Part shown: positions 32,927-45,153 of the stretch, in pieces
How the letters are laid out: the number at the start of each line of letters is the position of its first letter
How positions within the stretch are numbered: the stretch's first letter is position 1
NCBI GenBank assembly: GCA_043228905.1
Contig: JBHGNT010000015.1
Location: 186,001-250,000 of the forward strand
Direction of reading: 5' to 3'
From: Azolla caroliniana
Taxonomy: Eukaryota; Polypodiophyta
DNA length: 64,000 bases
The notes under the pieces: generated by a model
The model's input: only the letters and a program-made list of their open reading frames with translations
Databases searched by the model: none
Told to the model about the DNA's origin: nothing
Program-made: the position numbers and the translations under genes

Positions 32927-35900
32927 ATGACTAGATCAACGCACGACCTGGTTACAGATCGAACTCGACGCCTTGCCGAAAGGCAAAGGAGACGTGAGGC
33001 TTTCCAGCAAGCGGCGCAGGAAATTAGAGTGGATCGCTCGTTTTCCAACGTAATCCGGAGAGTAGCGGAGGACTCCCTTTGGTTACAGCAAACATCGCAC
33101 CCGGACGACGGCAGCAGCCTAAGCAGGCTCCGGGAAACCGAATCCCTTCTCCAGGCATTGGCAAACGGAGAAGGCGAAGCAGAAGCCTTTTCAGCGTATG
33201 AATCAGACTCCAAAGGGGAATACAGTGTGCACACGAACTACCGTAGCAGCAACGAAACCCCGGGCGGACCGGAGGACGAAGGATCGGATACCTTACCGAC
33301 ACCGGAAACGGAAGTGCTAAGGATGGAACCTCCGGAACCAGGAGAGGAAGAGCGACCTCCGACACCGGAAGTCGAAGAGGAGAGGCCTCCGTCACCAAAA
33401 GAAGAGGAAAGACCACCGACGCCGGAAACAAATCAGGAAAGACCACCGACGCCGGAGAAAATCCCGGAACGAGCACCAACACTGCTAGCCCGCGCACCGA
33501 TACCGGACGACGACATGCCGTTCCAGTACTCCAAGTATAGAGATGATCCGGATGTGGAAGCTCATGTGCACGCCTTTGAACAGACATGGGAAGCCAACCA
33601 TGTGTCCCAACGATTGACCCCGGAAGAAGAGGAACGCTCTAAGATAGCGGAATTTGGCGTCACATTGGAGGGACCGGCAGCAAGATGGCGCCGAACGCAG
33701 GACCCGTCTACCATCACCACCTTTGCATATTTAAAAGCTAAATTCTTGCATTTTTTCCAAAAGGAGGTGGACCAGACCGTAATGGTGGGCTTATTTTATA
33801 CTATCCGACAGGAGGCAGGGGAGAGCATTCCCCAGTTTGTCATCCGGTTTCAACGGATGCATAGTCAGCTTGCCCGCGCACCTCCGGAGGAGGAATTACG
33901 GACTATATTCCTAAATGCGCTCCGGGAACCCCTACGCACGGTTTGCACGGTAATTGACTTCCGCACAAGTACCATCGACCAGGTCATTGACCGGGTGAGA
34001 GAGATGGAAAAGACAAGCTCCTGGCTCACACTGGGAGCACTCCAACATGCGTTACCGTCCGATGAAGACCTCCGGTTTCGGCAAGCAATACAGTGCACAA
34101 ACTGCTTGAATTCCGGACACTCGGCTCTAGAATGCACTATGAGGACGCAATGTGTAATCTGTCAATCCAAGGGCCATACGACGGATAGGTGCGAGTATAA
34201 TCTATTGAACCAACAAGCACCGCCCGTCCGACAAATAGAGCCACGCAGCAGCCAGGATGAAGAAGAGGAACGTTGGCGGCGAATGGACCGCGACCGACCG
34301 GCACAGGATGTCCGGTACGGTGATCGGCGGGATAACTATGACCGGCATGATAGATATCATCGGTACCGGGATTACAATAGACGATACGAACATTACAACC
34401 GAGAGCACTCCCGCAGGTATCGTCAGCAACGGGAGGAATACGGCAGATATAACGAGCAACCTCGTCAAGAGTACCGCAATAAGAAGAGCTATAACAAAAA
34501 ACGGCATTTCAAAAAAGGCGGCTACCCACGGGATTCGGAACAAGGAGCTTCAAGCAGCCAATCGGCCCAAAACCCCGCGCTTACCACAGGACCGGCCTTG
34601 GGTACAACAGACAATGCCGAATCCAGCAATACCCGGAAAGCCTACTGCTTCTACTGCCGACAGGAAGGCCATTATAGTAATCAATGCTCGGTGAAGAGCT
34701 ATGAAAAACGACCGGCAGTAAATATGGTAGTCCCTGAGGTGGCAGATCTGCAGCAGGTGACCACAAGGTCGAAGGGCATGGCTAAGGAATGGGAGACGCA
34801 GGAGACCATCCGGAAGCAAGGGACGGAATGGGTGAAGAAAGCAAACGAGCAGAATGTCACAAACTTACAGCGGCAAAAGGAGAACACCGTAGGGCTTGCC
34901 GGCGGCAGTCACTCCGAGAACGAGACATGGCAGGCGTTGCAAGAATTCCAGATTATGCTGCCACTAGGAAGACTCCTACAACTCGTGCCAAGATTCACGG
35001 AAGGACTGAAGACGACCATGACAACAGGAGAATCATCACCGACACCGGTACTCTTCTCGAATCTGGAGGAGGGACCAACGGTGGTCGACACCAACAGTCC
35101 GGTAATCATTGCCATTGTAAAAGGGAAAGAACTCCCCGGCACAGTTATAGATGGAGGCTCCGGGGTGAATGTAATAAGCCTTCGGACGTGTGATGCCCTA
35201 GGAATCCACGAGTGGGAGCCGTGTCCGTTCTGGTTACGGATGGCCGATACAAGCTCAGTGCGGCCGACAGGATTAATACGGAAATTAGAAGTCAGCGTGG
35301 GCGGTCATACATTTCACATCTCGGCAGTAGTGCTACAATTACAGGCACAAGGCGCATACCCGCTATTGCTAGGGCGGCCATGGTTGAAAACGACACATAT
35401 CAAACAGAATTGGAGGAAAAATATAATTACCTTCCGGCGAGGAAAAGCTAAGGTACGGGTACCAACACAACCAAGGACGAGCATTGGCAAGGAATGTACA
35501 CCGTTGTATGCAGAGTGCGTCAACATGCTAGAAGGGTTAGTTGACGAAGAAGAAGCTCAGTACTTGCAGGAAAACCCGAAGATCATACCCCTCTTCGAAA
35601 TTGACATTGCCGAAGCAGTAGCACCATACTTACCACAACCGGAAGAGGCTGAAGCAGAACCGGATAAAGACGCAATCCGGGAGTTACGGCAAGCGCAAGA
35701 AGCGTTGGAACGGGAAATGGCCGTTTCACAACGCGTAAAAGCGTCGCAACTAGAAGAGGTGAACTTAGGGACCACGGACGAAGCAAAACCGGTGCACATC
35801 GCCAAGGAGATGAAGTCCGAAGACAAAACGGCGATGATCACACTTCTCACGGAATTTCGCGATGTGTTCGCCTGGTCATACGAAGACATGCGAGGACTCG

Positions 35901-38692
35901 ACCCTCAGTTATACCAGTATCAAGTTCACTTGAGCAAGGACGCAAAACCAGTGGCACAAAGACGGTACCGGATGAATCCCAATTATGCCGCCAAAGTCAA
36001 GGAGGAAATCGACAAACTGCTAAGAGTTGGCTTTATCCGTCCGGTAAAGAAAGCGACATGGCTGAGCCCGATCGTAGTCGTACCGAAGAAGAACGGAAAA
36101 ATTCGAGTTTGTGTGGACTACTGGAAACTCAATGCAGCTACGGTAACAGATGCATTTCCACTTCCGTTCACAGATGGAGTGTTGGATGTCGTCGCCGGCC
36201 ATGAGGTCTATAGCTTCCTAGACGGATTCAGCGGGTGTAATCAGATCCGGATGCACCCCAACGACCAAGAGAAAATGGCTTTCGTCACCGAATGGGGGGT
36301 GTTTGTGGCCGTGGTGATCATGTTCGAACTCAAAACGGCACCGACAACATTTCAACGAATCATCATGGAAATCTTTGGTGAATATATTCCGGCTTTTATG
36401 CAGGTTTTCCTTGACGATTTCGCCGTTTATAGTCGGGAGGAGGACCATTTTCAGCACCTCCGTCTTTGTCTAGAAAAGTGTAGAGCGTACCGGCTAAGCT
36501 TGAATCCGGCAAAGTGTGTATTTGGCGTGTCCAGTGCAACTTTATTAGGACATATTGTGAGCCAGGAAGGTATTGCAGTCGACCCGGACAAAGTGAAAGC
36601 CATATTAGAAGCACCGGCGCCGGCAACGGCAAAGGCATTAAGCCGGTTATTAGGCCAGATCCGGTGGCACAGCCGGATGCTCCGATACTTGGCCGACCTG
36701 GCTACACCGTTGCATGCCGTCGTACATCGGACACCATTCCAGTGGACCGACACCGAGGATAGGGTGTATAGGGCCCTCAAGGTACTATTGTCGCAAGCAC
36801 CGGTAGTGTAGCCTCCGGATTGGAGTAAAGAATTTCATGTGTTCGTGGACGCCTCCGACATCGCAATCGGAAGCGTACTGATGCAGCTTACGGAGCCAAA
36901 GTGGTGCCGGCGAGTGTACTATGCCAACCGAAAGTTATCCCAAGCAGAACGGAACTACTCTACCACGGAACGAGAAGCTCTAGGGATGATCTACAGTGTG
37001 ACAAAGTTTCAGCATTATTTATTGGGAAGGAAGTTTTCCTTCCATGTAGATCATTCGGCACTCCTTTACCTGGTGTCCAAAGCGTCACTCACCGGTAAAT
37101 TGGCTCGGTGGACCTTACTGTTGCAGGAATTCGAGTTTGAAATATTCCACCGACCCAGTATACAGCATGTTGTGGCGGATTACTTAAGCCGATTAGAGTC
37201 TGGAGAGACGGGTGACAGAGTAGCGGATGAGTTTCCGGATGCGGAGCTGTTTTGAGTCACTACGGAAACGACATCAGATGAGACGGTGGCACAGGAAGAC
37301 AAGTGGCTCACAAACATGCACCAGTTTCTGAGCACAGGACTGCCTCCGGAAGAGATGAACCGGGACGAACGGAAACGCCTGGCGGTGCAAAGCCGACATT
37401 TCTGCTTACTGCAAGACACACTTTACCACAAGGGCGCGAACGACATATGGAGACGGGTTGTGCGCAGCGATGAAAAGGACCTGATACTGAGGGAAGCCCA
37501 CTGCGGAGTTGCCGGAGGTCACTATGCCGGAGATGCGACGGCCAGGAAAATATGGCAAAGTGGGCTATGGTGGCCAATGACATTAAGAGATGCGGTACGG
37601 TACGCAAAAGAATGTGACCTATGCCAGCGAATGGGCCAGCAAACGGAGCAGGCTCGTATGCCACACCAGCCAGTACTACCACTCGAGCCATTCCAGAAGT
37701 GGGGGCTAGACTTTGTTGGACCGTTCAAACCACCGGCAATGAGAACGGGTAATCGGTATGTCATCGTCGCGACGGATTACTGCACGAAATGGGTGGAGGC
37801 CAAAGCCTTAAGAGACAACACCGCTGCGTCAACGGTGAAATTTCTATACGAGTACATCTGGTGCCGTTACGAATGCCCAATCGAATTAATAAGCGACCAA
37901 GGGGGGCACTTTCTCGGCCAAGTAGTTGAAAGCCTGACGACATTCTATGCCGTTGTCCATAAATAGAGCACACCATACTATCCGCAAGCAAACGGGTTAG
38001 CGGAATCGACGAACAAAACGCTCCAAAAGATCCTCTGGAAGATCGTCAACGAAAACCAAACGGATTGGGATACCAAGCTACATAGCGCGCTTTGGGCATA
38101 CCGGACGACATACAAAAAGAGCATCCGAACAACACCGTTCCGGTTAGCGTTCAGACTAGAGGCGGTAATGCCGGTGGAATTCCAAGTACCCAGCTTACGG
38201 ATCCAGCTACGGGAACGGCTGAACGAGAAGGAGTCGGAGGCAATACGATTAACAACGCTGTGTGAACTCGAGGAACAACGACTGGCAAGCATCCTGCACT
38301 TAGAATTGGAACAACGACGACGGAAAGCATTTGTCGACCGACACAAGAAAGGAAATGAAAAAATGTTCGCAATCGGCAAGCCGGTGTTAGTATTTCAGAC
38401 ACGGATGGGCAAGATGCCGGGTAAACTACGGTTTAGATGGACTGGCCCGTATTGGCTGACACGTGAGTATAATGGGTCCTACCAGTTAGGGACACTTGCC
38501 GGCGAAGTGCTAGGCAAATGGGTCAACGGATTCCGATTGAAGGCATATAGAGGACCGATGCCTAAGAACCCATTTGAGCAAAGGACCGACACCGATGAGG
38601 GAAACGGCAACCACCAAGACAGCAAAGACGGTGAGCTGGTAACTGGGGAGAATGAGGCTAGTAAGGGTCCGATAGGACCAACAGACAAGTAA
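32927..38692 (+). pseudogene. Gypsy-2 gag-pol
   Basis: The start ATG at 32927 opens a frame of 1294 codons with gag, zinc knuckles CTNCLNSGHSALEC, CVICQSKGHTTDRC and CFYCRQEGHYSNQC, protease IDGGSGVNVIS and RT (FLDDF). The same frame continues past stops at 36809 (TAG), 37253 (TGA) and 37964 (TAG) through RNase H and integrase to 38692. There is no frameshift in about 5.8 kb. At 36809 Gypsy-1 has CAG. One fusion frame covers gag through integrase, so Gag-Pol may be made as a single polyprotein in this family. Confidence 0.9.
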
Positions 38693-39065
38693 CGTCACAC
38701 TAACAGTAAAAGAAAAGAGAAAAAAAAGAGCGAGGAATCATGCAAAAGCGAGGAATGAATGGACGAAAGAGCGAGGAGCGAAAAGGTACGTAGTGGGCAT
38801 TTAAAGTGCCACCACAGGACATAATGCTATTTTAGTACACGACGTGCACACACTCGAAAAAGGCGCCAGAATGCACAGAGAAAAACCATTGCGCGTGGAG
38901 ACCCTTTACTTTCGCGAACCCAAGAGCACAGAAGCACCAAGGCGCTGCAAGATCATCAGACGAGAACCTACGCACAGAGAACCCCCGCCTTCTGAACTCT
39001 CTCTCTCTCAATCTCACTCTCATCACCATCCAACCTCGCCACCGCAATCCGACCTCGACACAGAC
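38693..39065 (+). other. Gypsy-2 pol-ORF3 spacer
   Basis: A purine-rich stretch with AGCGAGGA copies (about 38729-38783) and CATTTAAAG near 38798. A GGACATAATGCTATT block resembles the repeat unit of the Gypsy-1 spacer. A (CT)n tract lies near 38997-39009. Confidence 0.5.
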
Positions 39066-41855
39066 ATGGACCCGCAAACGCTGTCGGAAGCCGCCAAGAC
39101 ATGGCTAAAGCAACACGGGCTCGAGGGCTTCTTGATGATGATGGAAGTACCGCCACACAAAGAAGCCGACAAGGTGATCAAAGAAATCGACACAGAGGTC
39201 ATAACGGCGGAGGCGATTCGAGCGTTAACAGGCCTTCCGGAGGGAGGCATACTCACGATTGACAATTCGACCTCAGAGCAACTCATCAGGTATTTTGGTG
39301 AGTACTCCCTAGCCAGCAAGGGCTACCGGACACAGGGCGGCGGAGATATGTTGTTCCGCGAGATTGCTCGTGTGCTCCACGAATACGGCCATGTGTACCC
39401 TAGACCCCCGATCATGCCGCAGAACTGGGCAGGGATGATCATCGCCACCTATGAAGGGATCAAGGTGGATTGGCCGGTATTGATCACAGACGGGTTGTGT
39501 GCGGCGATCGAGATCGTCAGAGGCAAAGACGACAAAGAAGGCCGAGACGGACGGAGGATATGGCACGCCGTAACGCAGTGGCTCACCTTGCTTGTGCCAC
39601 CCGTCCAGCCCGTCCAGCCCAAGAAGCGAGGAAGAGTGGCGGACGGCACCCCAAAGACGGCTTCCAAAAGACAATAGTTGTTGGCCTCTAAGGCCACTAA
39701 GGGGAAGGCGGCGGACGCAGAACAGGCGGGAAAGGAGAGCGCCAGCCGAAAACGGCTAATGGATGCGCAGGAGGAACCACCGGCACGACCCGTAAAGGTT
39801 ACACTCCGCCGACCGGTGAATAGAGAAGCGGACCCCTTGGCGGCAAAACTCAATGCCAGGACTCATGAAGAGGAAATAGAGGAGGAGCCTACGAAGCACC
39901 TCCAGCGACGATCGTCAGCAAGGACCGTTGAGGCAGCCGGGAAACGTTCGAACCCTCAGACGGAGGGAACACCGGCTCCCCATACTGAGACTCCCACGCC
40001 AAGGGAAGAACCGGAACTGGTGCGCATGGTACCGGAATCAGAAGCCCCGGCAACACCGGCAACACCGGCAAGTCCCATCCCGCCAAAGCCGGAAAGGTCA
40101 ATGCAGCCTCCCTCGGCCAACCAAGAAGAAGCGCAAGGGGAACCAGGACAGTAGGGTGATCTACGGGCAGAAACAGAATTGCAACTCGGCGCAATCAAGC
40201 GGGACCACCCATCTACAAGCGAGCCCATCCGTCAAACCTCCGGGCAAACGCAACAACAAGGCACTGGTAGCCTGTGGCTCCGGTGGATAGGCGAATAGAT
40301 TGTCGGAGCAGTGGGGTATATTGAGGAGGAAGAAAGAGCACAAAGCGAACGGTTGTTCGTCACAACCGAACAACTAGAGACGGCCCGGTCCAGAACCCGG
40401 TGCCTTGAAAGAGACTTGGATCAGGTCACGACAGAGATGGCCAAAATGGCCTTAACGGTAACACAGATCCAATCACCGGTGACTCCGGTAAGTGTACAGA
40501 ATAAAGAAACAGATCGACCTGTACATACCAATAAGACCCCGGCAACAGAAACCGTTCCGGCGAGAGATGCGGCGCAAGCCCAGGAGCTTGCGGAATTGAG
40601 AGATGAACTTGCCGCACAAGAAGCGCTAAGGAGCCGTGAATGGGAATTGAAGACAGCGGCCGAAGCCGAATTAAAGAAGACTGCTGAGAACCTCTGCCGG
40701 GCAGAGGAGAGCCTCCGGAAAGGCCATCAAGCGTACGACCGACTAAGGGAGGAAAAAGACAAAGTGCTGCAGGAAAAGGACAAGCTGCGGAAGATGGCGG
40801 AAACGGAAATTGAACGGCTAAAGGAAGAGCTCCGCCAGCAAAAGGACCGCGAGGACCGGGCCCGTCGACAGATCAACGCACGGCTCAAGCAAAAGACAGA
40901 TGATTTTGAGCACCTGCACCGGGACTACAAATGACTGGAAACGGAGCATAAGGAACGGATGTCCGAGCTCCAGGAGGAAGTTGATCGGGCCGCGACGGCG
41001 ATCGCCAACGAACGTGCGGAAAATACAAGACGGTTGGACGAGGCAGAGAAGGTCCGGATGGAGCTCCAGAGGCAGCAGCAGGAAGAAAAGGAGAGAGCGT
41101 CAACGGTATTGCAGAAATTACAAAGCACATATCAAAGGCAATTGACGCATTACAAGGAGTAGGCGGAAGACGACGTCAAAATCATCAAGCAATTGAAGGA
41201 GGAATGGCAAGAGGCGGAAATCAAATCGCAATTGGGAACGGGCCGGATTTAGTGCAACCTCCGGGCATGGCTGAATCAGACAAAACGCTTGATTGACGAA
41301 AGCTCCGTAAGATGGTGGACAAAGTGGGCACAAAACGCGGCGGAACTCCAATTGCTACGGGCAGATGTGGCAAACAGGCGGAAGGAAGGAGATGATTGTT
41401 ATACGTTGACTTCTGAGGACTTCACCGCCATACGGGACGAGTTGGCCGACGACTTCCAAGTCCTGGCGGATGAACAGTTGGCGTAGGTCCAGCAACTCGT
41501 AGCTCAGCAAGACGATGATAGGCTGGACACTCAAATCCAGTTTGAAAGCTACGAGCGGTCCCGGGTTCGGGAAGAAAAAGCACAGGAAGCGGCAACGGTT
41601 AACCTTAGAGATGAGCAACCGTCGCCGGCCGAGGGCCAGCCCGGAACCAGTCAACCGGAGACCACTACGACGGAGGGAGCAATGACGGAGACGCCGGTAT
41701 CAGAGTAACAAACAGAGGAGTAGCCGCAGCAGCCACCAACGGACCCGTCGCAGCAGACATCAACAGAGCAGCAACAACAACAACAACAACCAATTCCAGA
41801 TGAACCATTGGAGACTCTCGAACAAAGCATTCTGGATATTCTGGATGAAGAATAG
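39066..41855 (+). pseudogene. Gypsy-2 ORF3, nonsense-riddled coiled-coil protein
   Basis: It aligns along its length with the ORF3 of Gypsy-1 and Gypsy-3. The N-terminal module has PPHKE, ALTGLPEGG, FGEYSL and YRTQGG; then come a Pro-rich linker, a coiled coil, and the C-terminal module with AAELQLLRAD, NRRKEGDD and ADDFQVLADEQL. The single frame contains nine internal stops (39675, 40152, 40296, 40932, 41160, 41250, 41484, 41706, 41721) and ends at 41853-41855. I find no frameshift. At 40296, 41160 and 41250 Gypsy-3 has CAG where Gypsy-2 has TAG. Confidence 0.85.
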
Positions 41856-41878
41856 CAAGGGTTGGTTGTGGATTCGAC

Positions 41879-41909
41879 GTACAAGGTACTGTCCCACGGG
41901 CGTGCCATG
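41879..41909 (+). other. Gypsy-2 3' LTR-proximal hairpin block
   Basis: GTAC-AAG-GTAC (41879-41889) and CACG-GG-CGTG (41895-41904), then CCATG and the 3' LTR. No polypurine tract is present. Confidence 0.7.
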
Positions 41910-42342
41910 TGTTACCGGCCGGTAAAGGAGTCCAGAGTGTGAAACGAGGAGTTATTTAATTAGTAGGAATGGTTGTAAGTAAGCTATGAGTGTGGACGGA
42001 CGGATCGGAATCGGTATGCCGTTCCGGATCCAGACCGATCCCGGACAGGTGCGGATGGCACCGTTTTGTAATACAGACCGGAAACCTATTTAAAGGCCCA
42101 GATACAATGTAATGAACAACGGTTAATTAATAAAGCTTAGTGTTGTTATCTCTCTGTGTTAATTGTTGTTCTGCATTCATTGTTATATCTTACGCGTGTG
42201 ATTATTAAAGACAATCATGCTAAGTAACCTAATTAAGTCGGATTAATCGTTGAGTCTAATCCTGTTGCCATAACACCCCTTTGGTGAAGTGTCTTCCGTG
42301 GACACCCTGTGTTAGGCCATTGTCCGGACCTAAGAGTTAACA
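41910..42342 (+). repeat. Gypsy-2 3' LTR
   Basis: 433 bp, homologous to 32441-32873, followed by the target duplication ATACT. Confidence 0.94.
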
Positions 42343-43332
42343 ATACTCCTCCTGTACGTGGACGACATGTTGATCGTCGAACGGGACCAAGCCAAAATAC
42401 GGATGCTGAAGAAGGCTCTCAACCAAACCTTTGCGATGAAAGACTTGGGTCCGGCAAGACAAATGTTGGGGATGCATATCATCCGGAACCGGCCAACGAA
42501 GCAATTGTGGCTGTCACAGGAGAAGTACGTGACAAAGGTGCTTCAACGGTTCAACATGTTAGAAGCGAAACCGGTCGGATCGATGCTCCCGGAAAACTGT
42601 AGATTATTCGGTAAGCAAAGCCCGAAGACGAAAGCAGAGAGGGCTGATATGATGAAGGTTCCATATGCCTCTGCCGTCGGGAGCTTAATGTACGCAATGG
42701 TGTGTACCCGACCGGATATAGGATATGCAGTCGGAGTGGTGAGCCGGTTTATGAGCAATCCCGACAAGGAGCACTGGAACGCAGTCAAATGGATACTCTG
42801 GTACTTGAAGGGCACTTCAAATATGTGTCTCCAATTCGGCTCCGGAAAACCTCAACTAGACGGTTTTACCGATTCAGACATGTCGGCTGATGTGGATACC
42901 AGTCGGTCTACATCCGGGTATGTAATGACATATGCAGAGGGAGTTGTTTCGTCGCAGTCGAGGTTGTAGAAGACGGTTGCGTTGTCAACCACGGAAGCGG
43001 AGTACATGGTGGCTGTGGAAGCCGGTAAGGAAATACTATGGATGAAGGATTTCATCGGAGAGCTCAGTATCTGGCAAGATGAATACCGGCTCTATTGCGA
43101 CAGTCAAAGTGTCATCCACCTTGCTAAGAATGCGGCCTACCATTCCCAGATGAAGCATACCCAGCGAAGGTATCACTGGATCCGGGAAAGAGTAGATGAC
43201 CAAGAGTTCGCGCTGACGAAGATCCACACGACCGCGAACGGGTCAGATATGCTGACCAAAGTATTGATACCCGACAAGTTGGATGCATGCCGGAAGCGGA
43301 TCAGACTAGTAAGACATCCCATGCCGGAGTGA
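42343..43332 (+). pseudogene. Copia-3 pol, 3' part (RT and RNase H)
   Basis: It begins with the RT active site (LYVDDMLIV) directly after Gypsy-2 and runs through RNase H (FTDSDMSAD, STTEAEYM) to a TGA at 43330-43332. One TAG at 42967 stands where the family has Gln. It joins 29388-32440 in phase if Gypsy-2 and one ATACT copy are removed. Confidence 0.9.
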
Positions 43333-43340
43333 AGGGGGAG
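43331..43340 (+). other. Copia-3 polypurine tract
   Basis: GAAGGGGGAG, two bases before the 3' LTR. Confidence 0.88.
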
Positions 43341-43342
43341 TT

Positions 43343-43913
43343 TGTTAGGAAACAGGCCCCTCCGGATGGGAAGTGAGAACTGGACGAGGCGTACCCGGCT
43401 ACGGAAGACCCGGTGAGAACCGGATGATGCAGGCCCGGTGAGGAGTGCTCACCGGATGAAGGGACATATTCGTGAATATGTTTCTGAGAGTCCTTTTGAG
43501 CTATATTTGTAAATAGCCGAAAAGTCATATTAGTATAAATATGACTTAGGGCAAACTTATGTTGTGAGTGTTGTCATTCTTGTTGGTGCAAGCTTAGAGC
43601 GCAACAGTGTACAGAGAGAGAGAGAGAGGGAAAGAGACGAAGAGGTCGTTGCCTCTGTTGTAATCGCCGCCTGTGGCGAAGATCATGAGCACGAGGTCGT
43701 TGCCTCCGTGAGCTCACTATTGTATATTGTTACATAGTGATAGTTAGCAGTCAGTGGATTGCCATGGTTTTTCCCGTGTTTGGGTTTTCCACATAAACAT
43801 CCTGTGTACTCTTCTCTCCATTTTGTCATGCATTCATTCCCCGTTTTTTGTGTGTTTGATCCTAAGCTCGGTTGTGGCCGAGCGTTGTTCATTGGGAGCG
43901 TGTATTCCTGTCA
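43343..43913 (+). repeat. Copia-3 3' LTR
   Basis: 571 bp, homologous to 28844-29356, and carrying the 51-bp segment absent from the 5' LTR. Confidence 0.93.
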
Positions 43914-43918
43914 ATATC

Positions 43919-45153
43919 GACCATCATGTATGATTCTTACGAGATAACATATAGACAATTGGGCCCTTCACAAGCATGATAATTAATGTCTTGGTTTGTA
44001 CATTTTCATTGGCCAAATCAATGAAACCGTGTTTAATGTTTATCTCCATCCTCATATATGTCTTTTTTCTAGCATTTCATGGATAACTTTTGGAACCATG
44101 TGCTTAAAGTTCTTTGCCAAATCATGTTGTTCCTCTTTAATGCCATTATTCTCTTATCTCTCTCTTCTTTTCTTAATCTATTTTTCCTCATTCTATAACG
44201 TTCTCGGTTAGAACCTTGACAAATTCATGATTGTGAAAAGTGACCACTTTATACCAAACAAGTAGGAGTGGATCTATGGCGAGATTCATTAACGGATACA
44301 ACGACACCATGAAAAATCTGTAGTGTTAGCACAATTAAAATTACAATTGAATCTAGCTTGAATACGAGGATAAAAACTCAAAATGTCCATTGAGGTAATG
44401 GCATGTTGGGATCCAAAAGAAGAGCAATGGTTTATTCCCATACCTAGGAGAAGGTTTCAAATTCTTAGAAATGACGGATCTTGATGGTAGCATTTGCAAG
44501 AAACATTCAATACATTTGCAACAATCAATCCATACTTTAGAAGAGATTGGATATGATAGGTCCTAAAGACCTTGACAAAGTTAAAACAATAGACATGTGC
44601 CATAAACTAGCAGGGGTGGGCGTGCATGAATGAATGGTAGAAGCGGGGAATGCCAAGGTTCAATAATTGGTAGCACATGGGTGTGCAATTAGAGTGATCG
44701 CATGGATATTCCTTTCAAGGGCCAAGTATTTATTTGGAGGGTTCCTTTCAAGGTGTGGGTGGATTTCCTTTAGGAGTTACGTAATGAAGATGGCAGTAGA
44801 GTATCATTCTTCGAACATGTTTTTTTTTTTTTTTTGCATTAGAGGGAAGAGGTCGACATAAAATTGATCAATTGTTCGATTGGTAAGATCGTTTTAGGAA
44901 ATTTAGATATGGGATTCAAGACTTCTTTAAGTGGAGAATCAAGAGTGCCGTTAGTCCGATTGGGTGGGACATATGCGAGAGAGTGCACGGTGAGTTAGGA
45001 ATGTCTTCGACCAGGCACGACACATCGCTTGCCCGTCACAACCGGCCGCCCATCCATTCATTGTTTGTACATACTGATTGGCGCGGACATACACACACAT
45101 ATATGTATTTTATTATGTTACATCAACATGTATCATGTATGTAAGTATAGTAT
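43919..45153. other. Intergenic DNA, no gene seen
   Basis: AT-rich sequence with a T tract near 44820-44835. The last few hundred bases may hold the promoter of the FCP1-like gene. No coding similarity is recognised. Confidence 0.45.

Larger units (their letters stand above)
32441..42342 (+). mobile_element. Gypsy-2: Ty3/gypsy element with a decayed third ORF
   Basis: 9.9 kb between two 433-bp LTRs (32441-32873 and 41910-42342), with a perfect target duplication ATACT (32436-32440 and 42343-42347). The gene order is the same as Gypsy-1. The LTRs differ at about a dozen positions by eye, nearly all transitions, so it is older than Gypsy-1. The coding frames keep phase throughout but hold many stops. 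Confidence 0.95.
28844..43913 (+). mobile_element. Copia-3: Ty1/copia element carrying nested Gypsy-2
   Basis: LTRs at 28844-29356 (513 bp) and 43343-43913 (571 bp), both TGTTAGGAAACAGG...CCTGTCA, with a perfect target duplication ATATC (28839-28843 and 43914-43918). About 5.2 kb is Copia-3 itself. The primer site and polypurine tract are intact. The polyprotein frame is open apart from seven TAG stops and the Gypsy-2 insertion in RT. Confidence 0.95.

Noticed and set aside
39675-41730. TAG codons as programmed recoding sites
   Set aside because: Nine scattered stops, different in each copy and with CAG in sisters, fit decay better. The two in Gypsy-1 remain open and are listed as a finding.
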